Assembly (NCBI GenBank): GCA_910587395.1
Contig: CAJULJ010000001.1
Location: 17,752-81,751, forward strand
From: an uncultured Oscillospiraceae bacterium
GTDB taxonomy: Bacteria > Bacillota > Clostridia > Oscillospirales > Oscillospiraceae
Direction: 5' to 3'
DNA length: 64,000 nucleotides
The notes under the pieces were generated by a model that was not told where the DNA came from, ran no database searches, and saw only the letters and a list, made by a program, of their open reading frames with translations. A program made the position numbers and the translations under genes. Each line of letters begins with the position of its first letter. Position 1 is the first letter of the stretch. Shown piece after piece: positions 43,554-50,441 of this stretch.

Positions 43554-44198
43554 ATGAACATCAACGAAATCATTTCCGGCATCGGCGTGGTGCCGGTGAT
43601 CAAGCTGAACCACCCGGAGCGGGACGCCGCCCCCCTGGCGAAAGCCCTGTGCGCCGGCGGCGTGCCGGTGGCGGAGGTCACCTTCCGGGCCGCCGGGGCC
43701 GCCGCCGCCATCAAGCTGATGGCCGAGGCCTGCCCGGAGATGCTGGTGGGGGCGGGCACCGTGCTCACCACCCAGCAGGTGGACGAGGCCCTGGCGGCGG
43801 GGGCGAAGTTCATCGTCACCCCCGGCCTGGATCCGGAGCTGGTAAAGTACTGCCAGGACAAGGGCCTGGCGGTGTTCCCCGGCTGCACCACCCCGACGGA
43901 CTACCACACCGCCTACAAGCTGGGGCTGGAGGTGCTCAAGTTCTTCCCCGCCGAGCAGTCCGGCGGGCTGGCCAAGATCAAGGCCATGTCCGCCCCCTTC
44001 CCCATGTTCAAGGTGATGCCCACCGGCGGCATCTCCCTGAAAAACCTGGCGGAGTACATCAAGGCTCCCGTCATCTGCGCCTGCGGCGGCTCCTACATGG
44101 TGACCGCCGACCTCATCGACAACAACAGGTGGGACGAGATCACCGAGCTGTGCAAGAAATCTGTGGAAATCGTAAAGGAGGCCCGCGGCAATGGCTAA
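43554..44198 (+). CDS. eda: KDPG aldolase (2-keto-3-deoxy-6-phosphogluconate aldolase)
   Basis: This encodes 214 residues from ATG 43554 behind AAAGGAGGAAC. A class I aldolase barrel: VPVAEVTFRA (catalytic Glu), VGAGTVLTTQQ, FPGCTTPTDY, and the Schiff-base Lys in EVLKFFPAEQSGG. It cleaves KDPG to pyruvate and glyceraldehyde 3-phosphate. Its end overlaps the kdgK start by eight bases. Confidence 0.93.
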   Translation: MNINEIISGIGVVPVIKLNHPERDAAPLAKALCAGGVPVAEVTFRAAGAAAAIKLMAEACPEMLVGAGTVLTTQQVDEALAAGAKFIVTPGLDPELVKYCQDKGLAVFPGCTTPTDYHTAYKLGLEVLKFFPAEQSGGLAKIKAMSAPFPMFKVMPTGGISLKNLAEYIKAPVICACGGSYMVTADLIDNNRWDEITELCKKSVEIVKEARGNG

Positions 44199-45219
44199 AG
44201 TCGTGACATTTGGCGAGCTGATGATCCGGCTCCAGCCCTACAACTATGAGCGGTTCGTCCAGGCCGACCACCTGGAATTCACCTTCGGCGGCGGCGAGGC
44301 CAACGTGGCGGTGTCGCTGGCCAACTACGGCCTGGACGCGGCCTACGTCACCAAGCTCCCCGCCCACGCCATCGGGCAGGCGGCGGTGAACTCCCTGCGC
44401 CGCTACGGGGTGGACACGTCCATGATCGTCCGGGGCGGCGACCGGGTGGGCATCTACTTCAACGAGAAGGGCGCGTCCCAGCGGGGCAGCGTCTGCATCT
44501 ACGACCGGGCCCACTCCGCCATTCAGGAGGCCACCACCGCCGACTTCGACTGGGACGCCATCTTCGAGGGCGTGGACTGGTTCCACTTCACCGGCATCAC
44601 CCCGGCTCTGGGCCCCAACGTGGTGGAGATCTGCAAGGAGGCCTGCAAGGCCGCCAAGGCCCATGGCGTGAAGATCTCCTGCGATCTGAACTACCGGGGC
44701 AAGCTGTGGACGCGAGAGCAGGCCCGGGCCGCCATGACCGACCTGTGCCAGTACGTGGACGTGTGCATCTCCAACGAGGAGGACGCCAAGGACGTGTTCG
44801 GCATCGAGGCCGAGGCCACCGATATCTACGGCGGCACGCTAAACCACGAGGGCTACAAGTCCGTGGCTAAGCAGCTGGCGGATAAGTTCGGGTTTGAAAA
44901 GGTCGCCATCACCCTGCGGGAGAGCCACTCCGCCTTTGACAACGGCTGGAGCGCCATGCTGTACGACGTCAAGAGCGGCGAGTACTGCTTCTCCAAGAAG
45001 TACGAGCTGCACATCATCGACCGGGTGGGCGGCGGCGACAGCTTCGGCGGCGGGCTGATCTACTCCCTGCTCACCGGCAAGTCTACCCAGGCGGCGGTGG
45101 AGTTTGCCGTGGCGGCCTCCGCACTGAAGCACTCCATCGAGGGCGACTACAACATGGTGACGGTGGCCGAGGTGGAGAAGCTGGCCGGCGGCGATGGCTC
45201 CGGCCGCATCCAGCGGTGA
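44191..45219 (+). CDS. kdgK: 2-keto-3-deoxygluconate kinase (PfkB family)
   Basis: This encodes 342 residues from ATG 44191, with AAAGGAGG upstream inside the aldolase gene. Ribokinase-like features: VVTFGELMIRL, FGGGEANVAVSLANYG, and GGGDSFGGGLIY with the catalytic Asp. It phosphorylates KDG to KDPG for the overlapping aldolase. It is the last gene of the run that starts at 21259; an IS lies 140 bases further on. Confidence 0.93.
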   Translation: MAKVVTFGELMIRLQPYNYERFVQADHLEFTFGGGEANVAVSLANYGLDAAYVTKLPAHAIGQAAVNSLRRYGVDTSMIVRGGDRVGIYFNEKGASQRGSVCIYDRAHSAIQEATTADFDWDAIFEGVDWFHFTGITPALGPNVVEICKEACKAAKAHGVKISCDLNYRGKLWTREQARAAMTDLCQYVDVCISNEEDAKDVFGIEAEATDIYGGTLNHEGYKSVAKQLADKFGFEKVAITLRESHSAFDNGWSAMLYDVKSGEYCFSKKYELHIIDRVGGGDSFGGGLIYSLLTGKSTQAAVEFAVAASALKHSIEGDYNMVTVAEVEKLAGGDGSGRIQR

Positions 45220-45313
45220 CAGGCGAGAGGTTTCGCCCAATGAAAGGCCAGAACTGTGGCTGCTGCATGAGAAGGGAGACTGCTGGACGCCTTCGGCATT
45301 TACATCTGCGATT

Positions 45314-45341
45314 TCAGCAGGGTCAGTATGCTGATTCTTTT
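45314..45341 (+). terminator. Possible operon-end terminator
   Basis: TCAGCA (45314-45319) pairs with TGCTGA (45329-45334) and is followed by TTCTTTTT. The stem is short. It is the only terminator candidate between kdgK and the insertion sequence; no gene is seen in 45220-45359. Confidence 0.4.
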
Positions 45342-45374
45342 TAAGGGACGTCTGATTAAGAGCCTATCCCGAAA

Positions 45375-45836
45375 TTAACGATGGACGTGTAAGATTTTAC
45401 GCCAAACAATGACAGCACAGGCAAATTGAACGAGGGCCAGATAATTGGCAGCTTTCTTTTCAAAACGAACCAAAAGCTTGCGAAAGCGATTGAAAAAAGA
45501 GTGCGTGACTTCAACAACCCAACGGCGGGCATGAAATTCTGGATTGCGCTCCAGTTCCTTCTTTTCCTCGCCACGGGGTCGGATATGGGGCGTATAACCA
45601 CGCTTGTGTACTTTTTCACCACTACCAGTATAGCCAGCATCCAAACACAGATTTTGCGGGTGTTCTTCGTCTGGTTCTGGGTGCAGCACCACAATATGCT
45701 CCAGAGTCTCCTCCAACAGCTTGACGTCATGTGTGTTGGCACCGGAAAGAACTACCGCCAGCGGAAGACCCTTCTCATCTGTCAGGACACTGCGTTTTGT
45801 CCCCATTTTTTCCTCGGTCTGTTGGATTCTTTCCAA
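45375..45836 (-). CDS. IS5-family transposase, second frame (catalytic C-terminal part)
   Basis: This frame carries the second Asp in NLCLDAGYTG and the Glu in RRWVVEVTHSFFNRFRKLL, ending at LHVHR. It overlaps the first frame by 62 bases. A shift of +1 relative to frame one is needed, most simply at an A6 run on the coding strand (T6 at 45806-45811 on the plus strand). The product is probably made as a fusion rather than from its own ATG at 45836. Confidence 0.85.
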   Translation of the reverse strand: MERIQQTEEKMGTKRSVLTDEKGLPLAVVLSGANTHDVKLLEETLEHIVVLHPEPDEEHPQNLCLDAGYTGSGEKVHKRGYTPHIRPRGEEKKELERNPEFHARRWVVEVTHSFFNRFRKLLVRFEKKAANYLALVQFACAVIVWRKILHVHR

Positions 45837-46221
45837 CAGACTCCAGGGCCAGAGGCGCTTTTATCATACAACCGTCCAGGCTTTGCCACTCCCAGCCGAT
45901 TCCCTCCAGTTCATCGTATTGTTCCAGACCCTTGGCCCAGATCTTCTCAAAAAAGCCCGCTGCCAGCCATTTTTGAAACGTCCTGTGTACGGTGCTTCCG
46001 CTGCCATATTCCCGGGGCAGGGCTTTCCATTGACAGCCTGTCCGCAGCACATAGAATATCCCCTCCAGTGCTTTCCTCGCTGGCATCGGCTTGCGTCCCT
46101 GCCCTGGTGCATGAACATATTTCTTTTTCGGGTCTCGTTCCGTTTTCGGAATATCCCCCTTAATTGCTTCCCAAAATTCTTCCGATATTGTCCACGACTG
46201 GTAACTCTTCTTTTCGCTCAT
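45775..46221 (-). CDS. IS5-family transposase, first frame
   Basis: This encodes 148 residues from ATG 46221. The N-terminal DUF4096-like segment (GIFYVLRTGCQWKALPREYG, STVHRTFQKWLAAGFFEKIW) is followed by the first catalytic Asp in WQSLDGCMIKAP. The frame closes after KTQCPDR just past the A6 run, so the fused product depends on slippage. Confidence 0.85.
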   Translation of the reverse strand: MSEKKSYQSWTISEEFWEAIKGDIPKTERDPKKKYVHAPGQGRKPMPARKALEGIFYVLRTGCQWKALPREYGSGSTVHRTFQKWLAAGFFEKIWAKGLEQYDELEGIGWEWQSLDGCMIKAPLALESVGKNPTDRGKNGDKTQCPDR

Positions 46222-46462
46222 TTCGTTGCCCCTACTCTATTGTACCTCGTTGCCCTTTATTTTGGGATAGGCTCTAAGTCGGCATGAGCGGATGGCAAGA
46301 AAGTCTTTGCCGCAATGAGACGGGGTAACCCAGGAATCATTGTGTTCACTTCAAGGAAACCCAACAAAATTGCGGTGAAAAAATTCGCCAGCTGCCGCAG
46401 TCGATTTATTTGGAGGTTCCTTATGCTCTGCCAGCCGAAATGATGTAAGGAGACAGAGGCAA

Positions 46463-46669
46463 TGAAAAACATATGCCACGGCATCGAATTTGGATCTGCC
46501 AGCATCAAGGCTGTCACCATCGGCAGCAGTTTCAAGCCAATTTCCTTCGGCGACTACACCTGAGCCAGCAGCGGCGGAGCTCACCATACTGTTTGACTTC
46601 AACATCCCCCAGCGGTGGAGCATTGCCCGCCTCTATGTGGAGAGCGAGGAGCTGCTGGGCGGCGTGTAG
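46463..46669 (+). pseudogene. Chimeric remnant: FGGY kinase fragments fused to an SDR fragment
   Basis: From ATG 46463, 33 codons are collinear with the start of the FGGY kinase at 36007 (HGIEFGSASIKAV against LGIELGSTRIKAV). The codon matching Trp34 is TGA at 46562. In a shifted frame a second kinase piece follows (AELTILFDFNIPQRWSIARLY). It runs at 46637-46667 into 31 bases identical to 41999-42029 of the SDR gene, then TAG. This is a deletion scar of a related sugar operon, not a working gene. The 185 bases between the IS and this remnant show no gene. Confidence 0.85.
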
Positions 46670-46729
46670 ATGAATAACAACCGCGTAGGCCAATCTAACC
46701 CCTTGCAGTTGCGTATAGGAACAGATTTC

Positions 46730-47434
46730 ATGAAACAGGATATCGTGCTTGTTTGCCGCAAAACCGAACACACTATCCATGTATGCGACTTCTTGCGCGA
46801 TCACTACATTGACTCGGTTATCATAGAAAATGCAGAGGATTTAAAGGCGGAGCTGTCATCGCACAGCCCCGCCTTCTTATTGCTTGATTTTGGTAATAAA
46901 GGAAATGAAAACCTTTTCTCAAAACTATCTATTAGCACCATGCGGCCATTGCCATATATCATCATCGCAGATGCCTTTCCCGACGGCGCAGCACGGGCCG
47001 CTGTACTCGAACGAGGTGCTGATGCCTGCGTGGAAACACCACTAATTGCCGAGGAGGTGCTGGCTGTTATCAACGCCGTTCTCCGCAGAGAACAGAGAAT
47101 TGCACGGTTGAAGCTGGGCAGGGCGCTGCCACGCATGAAACACAAAGAATTGGTCATTGATCCGATGCGCAGAACGGTGGAGATGCGGGATGAGCCAGTA
47201 CATTTGACTGTCAAAGAATTTGATGTTCTCTTTCTTTTAGCATCTAAAGCAGGAACAGCTTTAACCAAAGAGGAAATCTACGAGGCTGTATGGAATGCGG
47301 ATCGAGACTATATGGGCACCCAGGTATCAGATCACATCTTTACGCTTCGCCGGAAGCTGGGGCTGGACAAAAAGGATCAAGCTTATATTCAGACCGTGTT
47401 TGGTGTGGGCTACCGTTTTGCCACGAGCGAATAG
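46730..47434 (+). CDS. OmpR-type response regulator with degenerate receiver
   Basis: This encodes 234 residues. ATG 46730 (after a weak ATAGGAA) gives normal OmpR-family length; an upstream in-frame ATG at 46670 would add 20 residues. The receiver keeps a central Asp, D53 in FLLLDFGNKG. It lacks the acidic pair after strand one (VLVCRKTEH) and the conserved Lys (VETPL in its place). The winged-helix C-terminus is intact (LTVKEFDVLFLLA, VSDHIFTLRRKLG, VFGVGYRF). No histidine kinase is in the window. It may be phosphorylation independent. Confidence 0.82.
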   Translation: MKQDIVLVCRKTEHTIHVCDFLRDHYIDSVIIENAEDLKAELSSHSPAFLLLDFGNKGNENLFSKLSISTMRPLPYIIIADAFPDGAARAAVLERGADACVETPLIAEEVLAVINAVLRREQRIARLKLGRALPRMKHKELVIDPMRRTVEMRDEPVHLTVKEFDVLFLLASKAGTALTKEEIYEAVWNADRDYMGTQVSDHIFTLRRKLGLDKKDQAYIQTVFGVGYRFATSE

Positions 47435-47763
47435 TACATATGCGTCTATCAAGTCGATTTGTGTCAATATTTGTCGAGCGATTCCAAAAAAATCCGAAAA
47501 CTTTTTCACGGTTTGTTCTCATTTTCGGTATAAAATTACAGAATGTTACAGGATAAGGAAGGCACAGCGCAGGAGGTGATTATCGTGCCCGCTTATCAGA
47601 GCATAAATATCTGCTTCCGCACATTGCGGGGCCCGCCCAAAGTAATATGCTCATTGGCAGACGCAAATCGGTAATAACAGTCAGCTTTAGACCGACTCGG
47701 GATCCGTGCTGGTCTGACGGCAACTGCTCCTATAGGGAAACTGTCTGAAAAGGATCTGAGAAG
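47435..47763. other. 329-bp gap, at most a tiny peptide
   Basis: The gap is lower in GC than its surroundings. A strong ribosome site AGGAGGTGAT at about 47571 precedes GTG 47585, which opens a 29-codon frame ending at 47674 (MPAYQSINICFRTLRGPPK). It may be a leader peptide or a decayed gene start; there is no homology I recognise. The remaining sequence shows no RNA gene or repeat. Confidence 0.3.
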
Positions 47764-48264
47764 ATGAACGTAGAAACCAGGATGTATGTGGTTGACCTGT
47801 TGGAATCGTACCAAAAGCGATCCAAGCAAATTGAGCTTCTGCACTATGAATTGTCCCATCCGGCCCGCGTTTCAGAAAATGACATCATTGGAGCATTGGC
47901 CCTGGCGCACGGAGATGGTGAAGGGGGGCATCCAGGAGGCCATGCCTCCGACAAAACCCTTTACATCGCGCTCAACTACCAGGCACGAGCTAATCACGTG
48001 AATAGTGATACTGCGGAAGAAGTTGTCGGGCAGCTTGTGACACTGGAGCGGGAACAGGAGCGGCTGAACTATTATGTGTCACTTTTGGGCCCCCGTCATG
48101 CGGAACTGCTGAAGCTGCTCTATTTTGAAGGCTATTCCCAAGAAGAATGCGCAAAAAAGCTGGAAATTGCCACTCGTACTGTGCGGCGAATTAAGGATGA
48201 CGCGATTGCAGAATTGGTGGAAATGTATTCTTTTACAGGGGGGTGCAAACAGGGCGCGTCCTGA
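47764..48264 (+). CDS. Sigma-factor-like helix-turn-helix protein of a mobile element
   Basis: This encodes 166 residues from ATG 47764 behind AAGGATCTGAG. The N-terminal part is helical. The C-terminal 60 residues look like sigma region 4 (LLKLLYFEGYSQEECAKKLEIATRTVRRIKDD, cited by its key HTH residues around 48130-48210). Such proteins accompany excisionase and integrase genes in Firmicute integrative elements and prophages (DUF1492/ArpU-like). A terminator follows, then the excisionase-like gene. Confidence 0.75.
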   Translation: MNVETRMYVVDLLESYQKRSKQIELLHYELSHPARVSENDIIGALALAHGDGEGGHPGGHASDKTLYIALNYQARANHVNSDTAEEVVGQLVTLEREQERLNYYVSLLGPRHAELLKLLYFEGYSQEECAKKLEIATRTVRRIKDDAIAELVEMYSFTGGCKQGAS

Positions 48265-48365
48265 AGCTGTCCTATAAATTTCAAAAAATTGTCCGCGAAT
48301 TGTCCGCCACATAGTACTTGCAATGTCCATTTACTCTGTGGTATGATTAAGCTGTCAAAAATAGG

Positions 48366-48404
48366 AGATGCCTCCTGGAGCAGTCCAGGGGGCATCTTCC
48401 TTTT
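48366..48404 (+). terminator. Rho-independent terminator after sigma-like gene
   Basis: AGATGCC (48366-48372) pairs with GGCATCT (48391-48397) and CCTGG with CCAGG inside. TCCTTTT follows. It separates the sigma-like gene from the excisionase gene, whose AAAGGAGGTG begins at about 48410. Confidence 0.75.
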
Positions 48405-48427
48405 ACGTCAAAGGAGGTGTTGATGTG

Positions 48428-48655
48428 ATGCGGACAAGAACGATCCGCGAAGCGGCGGCGTACTTCCGGGAGTCAGACCCACAAACCTGCCTGACTGAAA
48501 CCGCCATCCGAAGGCTGATCTCCTCTGGAGCCGTGCCGTGCGCCCGGGTAGGACGCAAATACCTTGTTACGGTGGAGGCGTTGGAGGCCTATCTCTCGGG
48601 AAACTGCCAGCCTACGGCCCAGGCGAAACCTGATAAGGTGTGGAAAATCAAATAA
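48428..48655 (+). CDS. Excisionase-type DNA-binding protein
   Basis: This encodes 75 residues from ATG 48428 (GTG 48425 also possible) behind AAAGGAGGTG. A MerR/Xis-like winged helix is visible: TIRLEAAAYF-like start (TIREAAAYFRES), ETAIRRLISSGAVPCARVG, KYLVTVEALEAYL. It lies directly before the integrase, the usual xis position, and probably directs excision of the element. Confidence 0.8.
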   Translation: MRTRTIREAAAYFRESDPQTCLTETAIRRLISSGAVPCARVGRKYLVTVEALEAYLSGNCQPTAQAKPDKVWKIK

Positions 48656-48701
48656 ACCGTTTTTTCGGCGTGAGGAAATAAAATTAAACCTTTGTAACCC
48701 C

Positions 48702-48730
48702 TTGTGATTTGCAAATATCCCCCTTATAAT
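48702..48730 (+). promoter_or_regulatory. Integrase promoter
   Basis: TTGTGA (48702-48707) and a perfect TATAAT (48725-48730) are separated by 17 bases, 44 bases before the integrase ATG. GATTTGCAAAT inside the spacer resembles the direct repeats found after the gene, so integrase binding may control this promoter. Confidence 0.75.
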
Positions 48731-48773
48731 GAAGGTACTGTATCGCAAGGCGTTATTGAAAGGAGAACGCCAA

Positions 48774-49844
48774 ATGGCAAAAGCAGCATCGAAAAAGAAG
48801 TACAACTATTTGACCAAGGCCATCCAGCTTCCAGACGGCACCCGCAAATACATCCGAGCCAAGACCCAGGCGGAGCTGGACGAAAAGGTTCTGAAAGCCC
48901 AGATCCTGGTCAACTCAGGCGTGGACATTTGCAGCGAAGAGACCTTCGGACACTTCGCTCAGATGTGGTATGACCTCTACAAGAAGCCCCACCTGCGGGA
49001 AAACAGCCTCAACGCAATCAAGTATGTCCTGAACCAGCATATCCTGCCATACATCGGTGGGTACCGTATGCGGGATATTACCCCCATGCAGATCCAGGCC
49101 ATCATGGCCTCGCTGTCCAACAAGAGTAATTCCCTCCAATCCAAGGTGCTGATCCATCTGCGCAGCATCTTCAAGGCCGCGCAGGAAAACGGATTGGTGG
49201 CGAAATCCCCTGTGAGCAGTATGCTGAAGCCCGGTGGCCGTAAAACCGCTGAGAAGGTGGCTCTCGTGCCCCAGGAGACCCGTCTGCTGGTGGAAAGGGT
49301 AAATAACCCCAGGGCCCACACCTTCCTGCTGATCGCGCTCCATACGGGGATGCGCAGGGGTGAAATTTTGGGCCTCATGTGGGAGGACATCGACTTTGCC
49401 CAGCGGGTCGTCCACGTCAAGCACAACGCCATCCTGGGCAAAGGGGAGACCTCCATCCACGATACGCTGAAGACCGATGCGGGGCGGCGGGATATCCCCC
49501 TCACCGACGAGCTGGAGGCGTGGCTGGCGAATTACAAAAAGCGCAGCCACTCCAAGTTTGTGCTGGCCATGCAGAACGGCAAGCCGCTTACCCAGTCCGC
49601 GTACAAGAGTATGTGGAAGCTGGTGGAGCGGGAGCTGCCCGAGACCCATGTGACGGCCCACGTCCTCCGCCACACTTATGTCACCCGGCTGTTTGAGGCG
49701 GGGCTGGACATCAAGGAGATCCAGTACCTGGCGGGCCACAGCACCGTGGACATGACCCTCCGGGTATACACCCATTACGACCGGCGCTCCCGGGAAGGGA
49801 AGACCGCCGAGAAAGTGAGAGAAGCTATGCGGGAAAACGCGTGA
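48774..49844 (+). CDS. int: Tyrosine-type site-specific integrase
   Basis: This encodes 356 residues from ATG 48774 behind AAAGGAGAACG. An N-terminal arm-binding part (YLTKAIQLPDGTRKYIRAK) and SAM-like core-binding domain (FGHFAQMWYDLYKKPHLREN) precede the catalytic domain. Catalytic residues are visible: Arg in LHTGMRRGEILGL, HVLRHTYVTRLF, AGHSTVDMTLRVY and the Tyr in THYDRR. It reads toward a tRNA operon on the opposite strand, whose Val gene ends 155 bases on, which is typical of a tRNA-targeting element. Confidence 0.92.
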   Translation: MAKAASKKKYNYLTKAIQLPDGTRKYIRAKTQAELDEKVLKAQILVNSGVDICSEETFGHFAQMWYDLYKKPHLRENSLNAIKYVLNQHILPYIGGYRMRDITPMQIQAIMASLSNKSNSLQSKVLIHLRSIFKAAQENGLVAKSPVSSMLKPGGRKTAEKVALVPQETRLLVERVNNPRAHTFLLIALHTGMRRGEILGLMWEDIDFAQRVVHVKHNAILGKGETSIHDTLKTDAGRRDIPLTDELEAWLANYKKRSHSKFVLAMQNGKPLTQSAYKSMWKLVERELPETHVTAHVLRHTYVTRLFEAGLDIKEIQYLAGHSTVDMTLRVYTHYDRRSREGKTAEKVREAMRENA

Positions 49845-49861
49845 CACAAGGGGTCAAAAAA

Positions 49862-49882
49862 ATTTGCAACAGATTTGCAACA
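49862..49882 (+). repeat. Two direct repeats, candidate integrase arm sites
   Basis: ATTTGCAACA occurs at 49862-49871 and 49873-49882, an 11-base period of one helical turn. A related GATTTGCAAAT lies in the integrase promoter. Short repeats just outside int are usual arm-type binding sites. Confidence 0.5.
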
Positions 49883-49960
49883 ACATGCCCCCAAATGACC
49901 CGAAAATATCCTAAATTATGGGAAATAAGGCGGTTCAAAACAGCCCTCAAAAGCAAAGCG

Positions 49961-49994
49961 AAAACCCCTCAAACCGTTGCGGTTCAAGGGGTTT
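49961..49994 (-). terminator. Terminator of the tRNA operon
   Basis: On the minus strand the stem AAACCCCTTGAACCG and its partner (plus coordinates 49980-49994 and 49961-49976) form a hairpin of about 14 bp with a short loop. T-rich sequence follows toward lower coordinates. It lies just past the tRNA-Val 3' end. Confidence 0.75.
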
Positions 49995-49998
49995 GGCT

Positions 49999-50074
49999 TG
50001 GTGGAGACTACAGAACTCGAATCTGTGACCTCTTGCGTGTGAAGCAAGCGCTCTACCGGCTGAGCTAAGCCTCC
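49999..50074 (-). tRNA. tRNA-Val (anticodon CAC)
   Basis: It is 76 bases on the minus strand. The acceptor stem GGAGGCT pairs with AGTCTCC, the anticodon arm is CTTGC-TTCACAC-GCAAG, and CCA is encoded. It is third in the tRNA operon; its 3' end faces the integrase gene and is the natural candidate attachment site. Confidence 0.93.
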
Positions 50075-50078
50075 ATAT

Positions 50079-50153
50079 TGGTGACCCGGACGGGAATCGA
50101 ACCCGTGTTACCGCCGTGAAAGGGCGGTGTCTTAGCCGCTTGACCACCGGGCC
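50079..50153 (-). tRNA. tRNA-Glu (anticodon TTC)
   Basis: It is 75 bases on the minus strand. The acceptor GGCCCGG pairs with CCGGGTC (one G-U), the anticodon arm is CCGCC-CTTTCAC-GGCGG, and CCA is encoded. It lies four bases from tRNA-Val. Confidence 0.93.
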
Positions 50154-50188
50154 AAAGGTGCCCAAAGCGGGCGTAATCAGAGCGGGCT

Positions 50189-50220
50189 CCTGAAGAAGCG
50201 GCCGTCACCGCTTCTTCAGG
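50189..50220 (-). other. Perfect 13-bp hairpin in the tRNA operon spacer
   Basis: CCTGAAGAAGCGG (50189-50201) and its exact complement (50208-50220) enclose a six-base loop. No U tract follows on either strand. It lies between tRNA-Met and tRNA-Glu and is more likely an RNA-processing signal than a terminator. Confidence 0.6.
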
Positions 50221-50223
50221 AAT

Positions 50224-50300
50224 TGGTAGCGGCGACTGGATTCGAACCGGTGACAACTCGGGTATGAACCGAGTGCTCTAGCCAACTGAGCTACGCCGCC
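50224..50300 (-). tRNA. tRNA-Met (anticodon CAT), elongator type
   Basis: It is 77 bases on the minus strand, starting GGCGGCGTAGCTCAGTTGG, with anticodon arm CTCGG-TTCATAC-CCGAG and encoded CCA. The paired first base of the acceptor stem argues against the initiator. A CAT anticodon modified to read Ile cannot be fully excluded by eye. Confidence 0.88.
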
Positions 50301-50336
50301 ATTTCAAGAAATGCCGCCCTGACAGGGGCAAGTGAT

Positions 50337-50365
50337 AGTGTAACGCATTTCCCCGGAAATGTCAA
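50337..50365 (-). promoter_or_regulatory. Promoter of the tRNA operon
   Basis: On the minus strand a consensus TTGACA (50365-50360), a 17-base spacer and TACACT (50342-50337) lie about 37 bases before tRNA-Met. This is a strong promoter as expected for stable RNA. Confidence 0.85.
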
Positions 50366-50380
50366 CCTTTTTTTCGCGGA

Positions 50381-50419
50381 AAAAGAGAAAAATTCCGGGG
50401 ACCGCCTGAAGCGGCCCCC
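50381..50419 (-). terminator. Terminator of glyS
   Basis: On the minus strand GGGGGCCGC and GCGGTCCCC (plus 50411-50419 and 50397-50405) form a nine-base stem with one G-U pair, followed by a T-rich run. It starts about 22 bases after the glyS stop. Confidence 0.8.
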
Positions 50420-50441
50420 GAACGGGTCCTGAACGCAGCTT

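Larger units (their letters stand above)
45360..46274 (-). mobile_element. IS5-family insertion sequence, complete (915 bp)
   Basis: Terminal inverted repeats GAGCCTATCCC (45360-45370) and GGGATAGGCTC (46264-46274) match exactly and extend a few bases inward with one mismatch. TAA flanks both ends (45357-45359 and 46275-46277) as a 3-bp target duplication. Two overlapping minus-strand frames carry one DDE transposase split by a frameshift, the plan of the IS427-like IS5 subgroup. All three catalytic acidic residues are present, so the copy looks recent and potentially active. Confidence 0.9.

Noticed and set aside
45426..46163. Plus-strand frame of 245 codons within the insertion sequence
   Set aside because: It lies opposite the two transposase frames, which carry the full DDE set, and has no recognisable domain.
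47675..47763. A tRNA-like or attachment-site remnant left of the sigma-like gene
   Set aside because: A short resemblance to a T arm was seen, but no matching acceptor or anticodon arms and no repeat of the tRNA-Val 3' end.
50189..50220. The tRNA-spacer hairpin as an intrinsic terminator
   Set aside because: No T run follows on either strand, and tRNA genes continue downstream on the minus strand.
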